This document shows positions 25,914 through 34,620 of a stretch of 64,000 nt of DNA, one piece after another. Numbering within the stretch: position 1 is the stretch's first letter; each line of letters begins with the position of its first letter. The translations under genes and the position numbers were made by a program. This DNA comes from Cellulosimicrobium cellulans (GTDB taxonomy: Bacteria > Actinomycetota > Actinomycetes > Actinomycetales > Cellulomonadaceae), in contig NZ_JAMXST010000003.1 of NCBI RefSeq assembly GCF_024124905.1, forward strand, positions 1-64,000. Reading direction: 5' to 3'. Below the pieces are notes generated by a model. The model did no database searches and was not told where the DNA came from. It saw only the letters and a program-made list of their open reading frames with translations.

Positions 25914-26228
25914 CTACCGGGCCTGCACCCACGTCGCGTCGTCGGCGAGGATCGTCACCTCGTCGTCGTCGACCACGAGGAAGCCGCCGCCGATGCGCAG
26001 CTCCGCCGTCGGACGGTCCGGGGTCCGCAGCCGCACGCGACCCGCCGTGAGGGTCGCCGCGACGGGCTGGTGCCGCGCGAGGATCCCCAGCGTGCCCGAC
26101 ACCGACGGCACCGTGACGCTGCGCGCCGGGCCCGACCAGAACACCCCGGACGGCACCACCACCTCGACGGACACCAAGCGCTCCCCCACGGGTGCGACGG
26201 TCTCGGACGGTGACGGCGCGACGGGCAC
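25914..26228 (-). CDS. Orphan F1-ATP synthase epsilon-like protein
   Basis: About 104 residues. The sequence SVEVVVPSGVFWSGPARSVT, SGTLGILARHQPVAATLTAG and LRIGGGFLVVDDDEVTILAD matches the N-terminal beta-sandwich of AtpC. The C-terminal helical hairpin is absent, giving a short epsilon as in some actinobacteria. No other ATP synthase gene is near, so it is either a paralogue or a displaced subunit. The GTG has GGAGG 7 bases upstream. A role outside the ATP synthase, or a duplicated regulatory subunit, is possible. Confidence 0.72.
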   Translation of the reverse strand: MPVAPSPSETVAPVGERLVSVEVVVPSGVFWSGPARSVTVPSVSGTLGILARHQPVAATLTAGRVRLRTPDRPTAELRIGGGFLVVDDDEVTILADDATWVQAR

Positions 26229-26916
26229 GGAGGATCCTCCTCGACGACGGGTGGCGGAGCCTCCGAGTCTCGCGCCCGCGGGCGTCCCGCCGCGTCGTCT
26301 TTCGTCCCTCTCCGGGCGCCGGAGGTCACCGGTCGCGACATCGCCGAACCCGGGGTTCCTCCCCACGCGGAGCGCATCCTGGGGAGGAACCCCGGGTTCG
26401 GCGACGACCGGTCTCGCCGTGCGAGGGGGAATCACGTTGACGACGGCGGTGTGCGAGGCGCACCATCGAGGGTGACGGTTGCCGAGGGCAGCCGTTCGTC
26501 GTGCCGGTCGGGCACGGCCACGGTTCAGGTCGCGCCGGACGGGCGCACCGCACGGGACGAGGAGACGCGGATGCACAGCACCGCAGGCTGCGAGGTGGCC
26601 ATGGCGGCCTGCTCGGGCACCATCCCCTCCCGCACCGTCACCCGCTGAGACCACCCTCCGGACGCCGACAAGGCGCCCCGCCCCGTTGGGTGCTGGGTAT
26701 TCGTCGTCACGACGCGTTCCTGACGACACCTCCCCCGCACCGAGCAGGTCTTGGCGACGGCGGTAGCGGGCATGCCGTCCTCCCCGCCTTCCCCGCCTCG
26801 GACGAGCGCCGTCGTCGTGAGGCCACCGCGACCCCGCGTCGCGGTGAGCCGACCTCCTGCGCCGCGGCACGCCGTCGGGCAGGGTGGGACCGTACCGACA
26901 CGGAAGCCCTGAACCC
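26229..26916. other. Long stretch without a convincing gene
   Basis: About 690 bases between the epsilon-like gene and the FBP-type gene. It holds palindromic element copy 2. The short reading frames in it have no recognisable motif or ribosome-binding site. It may contain promoters for both flanking genes or remnants of a lost gene. Confidence 0.5.
26343..26402. repeat. 60-bp palindromic element, copy 2
   Basis: The most perfect copy. Including two flanking bases on each side, the arms at 26341-26365 and 26380-26404 are perfectly complementary over 25 bases around a 14-nt loop. It lies upstream of the epsilon-like gene. Confidence 0.93.
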
Positions 26917-27423
26917 ATGATTCCCCTGACCGAGAAGCAGATCCGCGCGTCGTTCGTCAACGCGTCCAAGCGCGAGGCCGCGCAGGCGACCCTCCCCGAG
27001 CTCGACTCGCTCGACTGGGACCGCCTCGACTACCTCGGGTGGCGCGACCGCAAGGCGCCGCTGCTCGCGTACGCCGTCGTCGTGGTCGACGGCGAGCCGC
27101 GCGGCGTCCTGCTGCGCTCCACTGACGCCAAGACGGGCGGCATGCGCAAGCGTGCCGTCTGCGCGTGGTGCGAGGACGTCGTCGTCACGGACGACGTGAG
27201 CCTCTACGTCGCGCGGCGCGCCGGCGCCGCCGGGCGCCGCGGCAACACCGTCGGCACCCTCATCTGCACCCACTTCCTGTGCTCGCAGAACGTGCGCCGC
27301 ACACCGACCCGCACCGAGATCGGCGACGACGAGTCGATGCGCGAGCTGTTCGTCGAGCTCCGCGTCGACGGCCTCCGCGAGCGCTCCGCCCGCTTCGTCG
27401 CCGAGGTCATGCGCGACGCCTGA
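26917..27423 (+). CDS. FBP/FusB-type zinc protein (EF-G-binding treble-clef domain)
   Basis: 168 residues. An N-terminal helical part (IPLTEKQIRASFVNASKREA, LDWDRLDYLGWRDRKAP) is followed by a zinc site, CAWC, and 60 residues later CTHFLC, four cysteines of a treble clef. FusB/FBP proteins bind elongation factor G and free it from stalled ribosomes, giving fusidic-acid resistance in staphylococci; actinobacterial members are mostly uncharacterised. The stop overlaps the convergent MMPL gene by 17 bases. The family call is fairly firm; the role in this organism is unproven. Confidence 0.8.
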   Translation: MIPLTEKQIRASFVNASKREAAQATLPELDSLDWDRLDYLGWRDRKAPLLAYAVVVVDGEPRGVLLRSTDAKTGGMRKRAVCAWCEDVVVTDDVSLYVARRAGAAGRRGNTVGTLICTHFLCSQNVRRTPTRTEIGDDESMRELFVELRVDGLRERSARFVAEVMRDA

Positions 27424-29764
27424 CGCGCCACGGCTCTCCCTCGGCCCACCAGGGCTCTACCTCGGCAGACCAAGGCTCTACCTCGGCGGCGCGGAGGGTG
27501 AGCCGGACGCCGAGGGCGAGGGCGGAGCGGGGGTGTGACGGGTCGTGGTGGGTCTGGCGGGAGCCGCGAGGGACGAGCGGCGGATGGAAGACCCGTCGCG
27601 CCCCCCGCGGAGCCCTCGCCCGGACTGAACCCTCGGAACCGTCCCGCCACGACGGCCACCAGTTCCATCGCCCGAGAAGCGTCATGGTCGCCGGGAGGAG
27701 GAGGCCGCGCACGACGGTCACGTCGAGGAGCACGGCGACGGCCATGCCGACGCCGACCTCCTTCATCGCGACGAGCTCGCCCGCCGCGAAACCGAGGAAC
27801 ACGATGCCGATGGCGACGGCGGCCGTCGTGATGACCGGGCCGGTCGCGGTGATGCCGCGGAGCACGGCCCGGTCGTTCGCGGCGCGCAGGTCCTCCCCGG
27901 GCGTGCGGGCGCGCCACTCCTCGGCCGTGCGCGCGAGGAGGAACACCTCGTAGTCGGTGGACAGACCGAACACGAGCATGCCGATGAGCAGGGGCGTCGT
28001 GACGTCGAGCGCACCCCACGGCTCGAACCCGAGCAGCGAGGCCCCGACGCCGTGCTGGAACACCGAGACGAGGACGCCGAGCGTCGCGGCGAGCGTGAGC
28101 AGGTTCATCACGAGCGCCTTGAGCGGCACGACGAGCGAGCCGGTGAGCAGGAAGAGGAGCACGAACGTCGCGAGCACGACGACGCCCGCGGCGAGCGGGA
28201 GGCGCTGCGCGAGGTGCTCCTGGGTGTCGACGACCTCGGCGGCCGGACCGGCGACGTGCACGTCGAGGTCGCCCGTGTCGATCGCGCGGATCGCGCGCAG
28301 CAGGTCCTGGGCCTCGGCGGCGGTCGCGTCGCCGCCCTCGCCGACGTCGGGCGTGACGTCGACGACGAGGACCTCGGACGGGTAGTCGGTGTCCTGCATC
28401 GCGTCCTCGACGCCCGGCAGGGCCGCGACGCGGTCGAGGTAGGCGGAGGCGGCCTCGTCGCCGCGGGGCGCCTCGACGAGCACGGTGATCGGGGTGACGC
28501 CGAGGTCGGCGAAGCGCGACGTCGACGCGTCGGCGGCGAGGCGCGCCTCGGCGTCGGCGGGCAGGGAGTGGACCTCGGAGCTGCCGAGCGTCATCGAGCC
28601 GAGCGGCGCGGCGAGCGCGAGGAGGAGGGCGGTCGCGCCGAGCGTGACGAGCACGGCGTGCCGCTGGGCGGTGCGCGCGAGGCGCCCGAGCGTCCCGGCC
28701 CCGCCGCGACCGGTCCACGGGTGGGACCAGGTGCGGGCTCCCGGGGCGGGGATGGCGCGGTGCCAGGTCGCGACGAGCGCGGGCACGAGCGTCAGCCCGG
28801 CGGCGGTCGCGACGAGCACCACCACGGCGCCGCCGACGGCCATGCCGGAGAGCAGCGAGTCGCCGAGCAGGAGCAGGCCGGTCAGGGCGATCGCGACGGC
28901 CAGCCCGGACGCGAGGACGGCGCGCCCGGCGGTGGCGAGCGTGCGCCCGACGAGCTCGTCGAGCGGGAGGCCCGGGTGCTCGGCGCGCTCCTCGCGGAAG
29001 CGCGCCAGGACGAGCAAGGAGTAGTCGACCGTGAGCCCGAGGCCGAGCAGAGTCACGACGTTCACCGCGAACTCGTTGACGGGCACGATCCCCAGCAGGC
29101 CGCTGAGCACGAGCAGCGCGACCGCGATGGCGGCGAGCGCGGACAGCAGCGGCACCAGGCCCGCGCGCAGGCCGCCGAGGACGACGACGAGCACGACCAG
29201 CAGGACGGCGATCGCCACGCCCTCGCCCACGGCGGCGTCGGTGATCGCCTGGTCGACGAACGCCTCCTCGGCGAGCAGCGCCCCGCCGACGAGGACCTCG
29301 GGGGTGTCGACGGTGTGGAGCGCGTCGGCGACCTGGTGCGCGAGGGCGAGGGCGTCGTCGTCGGACAGCGCGGGGTCGAGCTCGACGATCACGAGCGAGC
29401 CCTGGCCGTCGTCGGCGATGAGGCCGCCACCGGTGTACGCGTCGAACAGCTCGACGACGCCCGGCATCGCCCGGATGCCGTGCATCACCTCGCTCGCCTG
29501 GGCGATCAGCTCCGTGGAGAAGTAGTCGCGCCCGGACAGGACGGCGACGACGGTCTCGCCCTCGGGCTGGAGCTCGTCGAGACGCTCGGCCGCGAGGGCG
29601 GAGGGGCTCCCGGGCGGGGCGGGATCGACGTCGGTGGTCTTGTCGAAGACGGCGCCGCCGAGCACCGCGCCGAGGACGAGGAGGACCGCCCAGACCCCGA
29701 GGACGACGCCACGGCGACGCGCGGCGAACCGTCCGGTCCGGTGCAGGAGGCGTCCGAGCGCCAT
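27407..29764 (-). CDS. MMPL/RND family membrane transporter
   Basis: 785 residues in two homologous halves, each with an extracytoplasmic loop and a bundle of about five helices, plus the RND/MMPL signature (LLGLGLTVDYSLLVLARFRE and GMLVFGLSTDYEVFLLARTA). These proteins export lipids or drugs using the proton gradient. GAGGAGG precedes the ATG. The C-terminal tail after RWNWWPSW is unusual: about 75 hydrophilic residues ending in three 7-residue repeats (AEVEPWS, AEVEPWW, AEGEPWR). These come from a 21-bp tandem repeat lying where the gene meets the convergent FBP gene. The natural end may once have been nearer the last helix. Confidence 0.9.
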   Translation of the reverse strand: MALGRLLHRTGRFAARRRGVVLGVWAVLLVLGAVLGGAVFDKTTDVDPAPPGSPSALAAERLDELQPEGETVVAVLSGRDYFSTELIAQASEVMHGIRAMPGVVELFDAYTGGGLIADDGQGSLVIVELDPALSDDDALALAHQVADALHTVDTPEVLVGGALLAEEAFVDQAITDAAVGEGVAIAVLLVVLVVVLGGLRAGLVPLLSALAAIAVALLVLSGLLGIVPVNEFAVNVVTLLGLGLTVDYSLLVLARFREERAEHPGLPLDELVGRTLATAGRAVLASGLAVAIALTGLLLLGDSLLSGMAVGGAVVVLVATAAGLTLVPALVATWHRAIPAPGARTWSHPWTGRGGAGTLGRLARTAQRHAVLVTLGATALLLALAAPLGSMTLGSSEVHSLPADAEARLAADASTSRFADLGVTPITVLVEAPRGDEAASAYLDRVAALPGVEDAMQDTDYPSEVLVVDVTPDVGEGGDATAAEAQDLLRAIRAIDTGDLDVHVAGPAAEVVDTQEHLAQRLPLAAGVVVLATFVLLFLLTGSLVVPLKALVMNLLTLAATLGVLVSVFQHGVGASLLGFEPWGALDVTTPLLIGMLVFGLSTDYEVFLLARTAEEWRARTPGEDLRAANDRAVLRGITATGPVITTAAVAIGIVFLGFAAGELVAMKEVGVGMAVAVLLDVTVVRGLLLPATMTLLGRWNWWPSWRDGSEGSVRARAPRGARRVFHPPLVPRGSRQTHHDPSHPRSALALGVRLTLRAAEVEPWSAEVEPWWAEGEPWRVRRRA
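27432..27487. repeat. 21-bp tandem repeat in MMPL gene end
   Basis: ggctct(a/c)cctcggc recurs at 27432, 27453 and 27474 with a 21-bp period, coding for 7-residue repeats in the C-terminal tail of the MMPL protein. Confidence 0.85.
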
Positions 29765-29997
29765 GGGCAGTCCTCCTCGTCGAGGGACGTCGTGCGGAGA
29801 GAGCCGGTCGGGTGCAGGAGCTCGTGCGGGTCCTGCGCGGACCGTGAGGTGAGGTCAGCACCCTACGCGAGGGTGGGAGCGCCGTCGGACCACGCTCCGC
29901 CCGTGCGAGGGGTGCGCCTCGGGACCACCGGGGTGGAGAAGGGGGGTGAGACGGGACGGGCGGGGACGGCTCGTGCTGCCGCCCCCGCCCGGTCCGT

Positions 29998-30031
29998 CCC
30001 GGGGCGGACGGCTCACGCCGCCCGCCCCGGG
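29998..30031 (-). terminator. Terminator hairpin of the PA14/DUF1080 gene
   Basis: A 15-bp GC-rich stem with one mismatch (cccggggcggacggc with gccgcccgccccggg) and a tcac loop, just past the stop at 30040. A second GC-rich hairpin precedes it at about 29954-29995. Confidence 0.75.
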
Positions 30032-30039
30032 GTCTCAGC

Positions 30040-33000
30040 TCAGCCGCAGGTCGCGGCCTCGTAGGCGACGTCCGCCTGGAACGTCAGGTCGCCGCCCGTC
30101 GCGGACACCTGGGCGGTGCCCGCCTCGACCGAGGTCGAGCGCGTCGCGAACGACTGGTACGCGGAGGCACCCGGCTGGACGCCGGTCACCGTCTTCGTCC
30201 CGAACGGCGTCGTCAGCGTGATGTCCGCCGGCACCGTGTCGTCGTTCGTGGCACGGACCGCGACGTAGACCTTGCCCGCCATGCAGCGGGTCTGGACCGT
30301 CGTCGAGATCGCGAGCTCCTCGACCGGCTCGTCGGTCAGCTCCTTGAACCGGATGTTCCGGTAGTTGACCATCTCGCCGCTGCCGTGGTTCTGGATGCCG
30401 ACGAAGCTGTTCACCAGCCGCGCCGGGTCGGTGCTCGTGAAGTCGTTGACGAGCACGTCGTTGAGGTAGATGCGGATGCGGTCTCCCTCGACCCGGATGT
30501 CGTACGCGTTCCACTGCCCGACCGGCTTGAGGGCCGCGTCCCGGGCCGCCTCGTCGGCACCCTGGAACGTGTAGACCGCGCCGGTGGTGCGGTCGGGGGC
30601 GTCCGTCGCGTCGATCTGGATCTCGTAGCCCTTGTTGACGGCGACCCACGGGTCGTCGCCCGGGTTCGGGAACCCGACGAACACGCCGCCGTTGTCGTCC
30701 TTGGTGAGCTTCCAGTCGAGCTTCAGGCTGTAGTTCTCACCGAGCTCCTGCGCCGTGTACCAGAGCAGGCCCATGCCACCCGCACCGCGGATCGAGCAGT
30801 CGTCCTGGCGGCCGAAGCCACCCGGACCTGCCATGCGCCAGCCCTCCTGCAGGCTCGCGAGGGTGCCGTCGAAGAGGGCCGTGTAGCCGTCCTCGACCTC
30901 ACCCGGCGAGCAGATGTCCGGGTTCTCGCCGATCGAGAGCACGTCGATGTTGATGTTGCCCTCGTCGCCGGTCTCGTACGCGAGCGTGATGGTGTTGACT
31001 CCGGCCTGGAGCTCGAGGTTGCGCGTCAGCACACCCCAGTCCTTCCAGCTCCCCGTCGTGGGGAAGTTCCACTGACCGAGGTCCTGGCCGTTCACGTGCA
31101 GCGAGACGTTCTTCGCGCGCAGCGTCGTGTACGGGTGGATGCCGTTGGCGTAGCGCACGTTGACCGGGTAGGTGCCCGCCTCGGGGACGGTCACGGAGAA
31201 CGTGCGGCCGGCGCCGACGCTCGTCATGCCCGCGGCGAAGCCGGAGCCCGAGTAGTTGCTGTGGTCCGAGCCGATGCTCGAGCTGCCGAGCGGCTGCGCG
31301 AGCTCCGCCTCGTACCAGCCGCGGTCGGCCGGGGCGACGTAGCCGGGGAGCGAGTTGAGCGTGTACCAGGCCTCGGTGCTGAGGAGCTCGGCGCCGTCGG
31401 CGGACGCGAACGGACGCGGCGACCGGATGTAGACGACGTGGCCGGGCTTGAGGCCGTCGATCTTCAGCGTGACGGTCGTGCGGTCCTCGGACACCGTGGC
31501 GTCGGTGACGAAGAGCGGCTCCTCGTCGACCTTCGGGCCGCCGTACTGCTGCGTCGGCACGTAGCGCCACTGCTTGACCTGGTAGGCGTCGGCGAGCTTC
31601 TCGACGACCTCGTCGGAGACCGGGTCGGTGTACTCGATCTCGAAGCCGCCCTCGACCACGCGCATCTCCTTCATGTCGAAGGAGTCCTCGTTGACGGGGA
31701 CGAGCTTCTGGAGGCCGTACCGGAGCTTGCCGGACTCGCCCCAGTTGCCGCCCTCACCGGTGCCGCCGGCGTAGAGCGCGCCGTCGGGGCCGTAGATGAC
31801 ACGGTTCACGCCGACCTCGAGGCCGGCGGTGTGGCGGAAGACCGCACCCTGGAACTCGCCGTCGACCTTCTCGAGGAACGCGCGCTGGATGCCGCCGTAG
31901 GTGACGTCGCCGATGAGCATCTGGCCGGCGAACTCGCCGTCCTGGACGAGGATCGGGTTGCCCGGGGAGTTCGCGATCTCGTTCTGCGGGAGCCACACGG
32001 CCGGCGGGGAGACGGGGTTCGCGTCGAACGGCCCGGCCGGGTTCGTGTAGTGGTTGTAGAACTTGCCCGGCTGGATGTGGATGAGCTTGTTCGCCGGCAG
32101 CCAGGCACCCTGGTTGTCCGTCCCGAAGATCGCACCCTCGGGGCCGAAGCCGATGCCGTTGGGCGTGCGGAGGCCGCCCGCGACGTACGTGACCTCGCCG
32201 GTCTCGCGGTCGATCTTGATCGACGTGCCGCGGTTGGCCGCCGGCTGCGGGTTGGTCGTCGCGCCGCCGTTGTTGATGGCCACGGAGAGGTTGACGTAGA
32301 AGTAGTCCTCGTCGTGGATCAGGCCGAACGCGAACTCGTGGAAGTTGCCGCCGTCGGGCCACTCCGCGATCTTCGTGTGCTGGTCGTAGAAGCCGTCCCC
32401 GTCGGGGTCGGTGAGCTGCGTGAGCTGGTAGCGCTCCGAGACGAAGATCGAGTCCTCGACGACCTCGATGCCCATCGGGTTGAGCAGCTCGTCCGCGACC
32501 AGGGTCGCCGTGACGTCCTCGGGGCCGTCCGCCGTGGTGACGCCGTCGAGGAAGTAGACCTCGCCGGACACCGGGTCGGGGCGCCAGCCCCCGGAGCTGA
32601 CCTCGCCCGTCGTCACGACGGCGAGCTTCTCGTCCGGCGTGAACGCCAGGCCCGAGACCTTGGGCTCGAAGCCCTCGGGGCGCAGGTCGACGAGGTCGTA
32701 GTTCGGGTTGACGGCGTCCAGGCGCAGGCCGTCGCCGGCCGTGTCGGTCGCACCCTCGCAGTACTTGTAGCCGGGCGCGGTCACGCGCACGACGCCCGCC
32801 TCGGTGCTGAGCGCCGACGTCGGGATGACCTCGAACGTCGAGCTGCCCGGCGTCTTCCACGCGAGCGTGAGGCGCTGCTTGTCGCTGCCCTCGTAGTAGT
32901 CGACCCGAAGGTCGTGCACGCCCGCCGTGAGGGTCGCGCTGCCCTCGACGGAGGTCGAGTCGTTCGGGCCGTCGTTCTCGAGGACGAGCTGGCCGTCGAT

Positions 33001-33366
33001 GTAGACGAGGGCGCCGTCGTCGTTGGTGACCTTGAACTGGTACTGGCCGTCTGCGGGGACGGTCAGGTTCGCGGTCACCTGCGAGATGAAGTTGTCCTCG
33101 GCGCCGAACTGCTCGGCGGTCGACCAGTCGATGGTCGGCATGAGCTTGTCGACGTTGGGGGTCTGGCCGGACTTCAGGGTGCAGACGGCCCCGGGGTTCT
33201 GCGCGAGCTGGAAGGTCCGCAGCGTGACGCCGGGCTCCTGCTCGGGAAGGTCGGCCGCGGCGGGGACGGCCCAGCCCGCGACGACCACGGCGCCGAGGGT
33301 CAGGGCGGCCGCGCCGCGTCGGTACCTGATCCGGCGGGACACCGGCAGGCTGGTGCGTTCGAGCAT
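30040..33366 (-). CDS. Secreted PA14 / beta-propeller / CBM / DUF1080 multidomain protein
   Basis: 1108 residues with a signal peptide (cleaved near VPAAADLPE). Domains in order: PA14 (about 70-175: VPADGQYQFKVTNDDGALVY, HDLRVDYYEGSDKQRLTLAW); a soluble glucose-dehydrogenase-like beta-propeller (about 200-620: VSGLAFTPDEKLAVVTTGEV, GLRTPNGIGFGPEGAIFGTD); a CBM6/35-like domain (about 690-820: YPVNVRYANG, WNFPTTGSWKDW); a DUF1080 domain (about 835-1000: SLKLDWKLTKDDNGGVFVGF, VNYRNIRFKEL); and a C-terminal domain with RCMAGKVYVAVRATN. DUF1080 proteins act on 3-keto-glycosides. GAGGGAG precedes the ATG. It probably acts outside the cell on plant or microbial glycans, perhaps with the secreted TIM-barrel protein at 36924. 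Confidence 0.88.
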   Translation of the reverse strand: MLERTSLPVSRRIRYRRGAAALTLGAVVVAGWAVPAAADLPEQEPGVTLRTFQLAQNPGAVCTLKSGQTPNVDKLMPTIDWSTAEQFGAEDNFISQVTANLTVPADGQYQFKVTNDDGALVYIDGQLVLENDGPNDSTSVEGSATLTAGVHDLRVDYYEGSDKQRLTLAWKTPGSSTFEVIPTSALSTEAGVVRVTAPGYKYCEGATDTAGDGLRLDAVNPNYDLVDLRPEGFEPKVSGLAFTPDEKLAVVTTGEVSSGGWRPDPVSGEVYFLDGVTTADGPEDVTATLVADELLNPMGIEVVEDSIFVSERYQLTQLTDPDGDGFYDQHTKIAEWPDGGNFHEFAFGLIHDEDYFYVNLSVAINNGGATTNPQPAANRGTSIKIDRETGEVTYVAGGLRTPNGIGFGPEGAIFGTDNQGAWLPANKLIHIQPGKFYNHYTNPAGPFDANPVSPPAVWLPQNEIANSPGNPILVQDGEFAGQMLIGDVTYGGIQRAFLEKVDGEFQGAVFRHTAGLEVGVNRVIYGPDGALYAGGTGEGGNWGESGKLRYGLQKLVPVNEDSFDMKEMRVVEGGFEIEYTDPVSDEVVEKLADAYQVKQWRYVPTQQYGGPKVDEEPLFVTDATVSEDRTTVTLKIDGLKPGHVVYIRSPRPFASADGAELLSTEAWYTLNSLPGYVAPADRGWYEAELAQPLGSSSIGSDHSNYSGSGFAAGMTSVGAGRTFSVTVPEAGTYPVNVRYANGIHPYTTLRAKNVSLHVNGQDLGQWNFPTTGSWKDWGVLTRNLELQAGVNTITLAYETGDEGNINIDVLSIGENPDICSPGEVEDGYTALFDGTLASLQEGWRMAGPGGFGRQDDCSIRGAGGMGLLWYTAQELGENYSLKLDWKLTKDDNGGVFVGFPNPGDDPWVAVNKGYEIQIDATDAPDRTTGAVYTFQGADEAARDAALKPVGQWNAYDIRVEGDRIRIYLNDVLVNDFTSTDPARLVNSFVGIQNHGSGEMVNYRNIRFKELTDEPVEELAISTTVQTRCMAGKVYVAVRATNDDTVPADITLTTPFGTKTVTGVQPGASAYQSFATRSTSVEAGTAQVSATGGDLTFQADVAYEAATCG

Positions 33367-33536
33367 CGTTGCTCCCTCATACTCGGTCGGACTTCGAGTC
33401 CACGGAGCGTAACCCCTGCCCGGCTCCGTCGATGACAACGCTGGACAGGCTAGCCCTCGTTCTATCGATGTGTCTACAACTTCCGACTTGCAGTCGACAA
33501 AAGTGCCCTGGCCTGCTCGGACGTACGCTCGGAGGC

Positions 33537-34499
33537 ATGAGCGCACGCCACGGCGACATCGCCGACAGCACCGCGTCCCGGCCGTTCGCGCAGGTGGACG
33601 TCTTCACCGAGGTCCCGACCCTCGGCAATCCCGTGGCGGTCGTGCTCGACGCCGACGGGCTCACGGACGACCAGATGGCCGCCTTCGCCCGCTGGACGAA
33701 CCTCTCGGAGACGACGTTCCTCCTCCCGCCCAGCCCCGAGGGGGCCGCCGGAGGCGCCGACTACCGCCTGCGGATTTTCACCCCCGGCGGCGAGCTCCCC
33801 TTCGCCGGGCACCCGACGCTCGGCTCCTGCCACGCGTGGCTCGAGGCGGGCGGCGAGCCCCGGGCGGGCGACGCCGTCGTGCAGGAGTGCGGCGTCGGCC
33901 TGGTGACGATCCGGCGCGAGGCGCCGGCCGCCGGGTCGGACGCTGCCGGACCGGACGACGAGCCGGACGGGGACCTCCCGCGCGGGCTCGCGTTCGCCGC
34001 GCCCGACCTGCTCGCCGACGAGCCGGTCCCGGACGACGACCTCGCGGCGATCGTCGCCGCGCTCGGCGTCCCCGACGACGCCGTGGTCGACCACCGCGTC
34101 CTCGACAACGGGCCCGGGTGGCGCGTCGTGCTGCTGGACTTGGCGGACCGCGTCGCCGGGCTCGTGCCCGACTGGACGCGGCTGCGCGTCGAGCACCCCG
34201 ACCTCTCCGTCGGGGTCGCCGGCCTGTACGGGGACGACGGCGGCCCCGACGGCGCCGCCGTCGAGGTCCGCGGGTTCGCGCTCGCCATGGGCATCCCGGA
34301 GGATCCCGTCACCGGGAGCCTCAACGCCGTCGTCGGGCAGTGGCTCACGCGGGACGGCCGCCTCCCCGACCGCTACCTCGCCGCCCAGGGCGCGGCGCTC
34401 GGCCGGGCCGGGCGCGTGCGCGTCGAGCGCGACGGGTCGGGGACGGTCTGGGTCGGCGGCGCGAGCGTCACGTGCGTCGCGGGCACCGTCCGCCTCTGA
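33537..34499 (+). CDS. PhzF-family isomerase/epimerase-like protein
   Basis: 320 residues. It starts QVDVFTEVPTLGNPVAVVLD, then NLSETTFLLPP with the Glu that acts as the acid/base in PhzF, FTPGGELPFAGHPTLGSCHA, and near the end GIPEDPVTGSLNAVVGQWLT. PhzF-like proteins fold as two diaminopimelate-epimerase-like halves; most are of unknown substrate. A Pro/Asp-rich insert of about 20 residues sits between the halves. TACGCT ends 7 bases before the ATG, suggesting a leaderless transcript, although GGAGG is also present too close to the start. It is divergent from the PA14/DUF1080 gene. Confidence 0.9.
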   Translation: MSARHGDIADSTASRPFAQVDVFTEVPTLGNPVAVVLDADGLTDDQMAAFARWTNLSETTFLLPPSPEGAAGGADYRLRIFTPGGELPFAGHPTLGSCHAWLEAGGEPRAGDAVVQECGVGLVTIRREAPAAGSDAAGPDDEPDGDLPRGLAFAAPDLLADEPVPDDDLAAIVAALGVPDDAVVDHRVLDNGPGWRVVLLDLADRVAGLVPDWTRLRVEHPDLSVGVAGLYGDDGGPDGAAVEVRGFALAMGIPEDPVTGSLNAVVGQWLTRDGRLPDRYLAAQGAALGRAGRVRVERDGSGTVWVGGASVTCVAGTVRL

Positions 34500-34620
34500 G
34501 CACCCGTCGGCGACGGGCCGAGGTCCGGGTGCCGAACCCGGGGGACGTCGCCGGCATCGGCGCTCGATCTCGGCGATATCCCCGGGCTCGACGGTCCCCG
34601 GGCTCCGTAGACTGGGGCAA

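Noticed and set aside
26405-26916. Small genes in the gap before the FBP-type gene
   Set aside because: The 60-90-codon frames on both strands have no motif, no ribosome-binding site and atypical composition.
30385-33435. 1016-codon frame opposite the PA14/DUF1080 gene
   Set aside because: Antisense shadow; the repetitive Val/Asp/Arg composition mirrors the minus-strand codon bias.
34529-34593. Fifth copy of the 60-bp palindrome
   Set aside because: It starts like the element (GCCGAACCCGGGG) but the other arm has several mismatches and the length differs; kept only as an imperfect relative.
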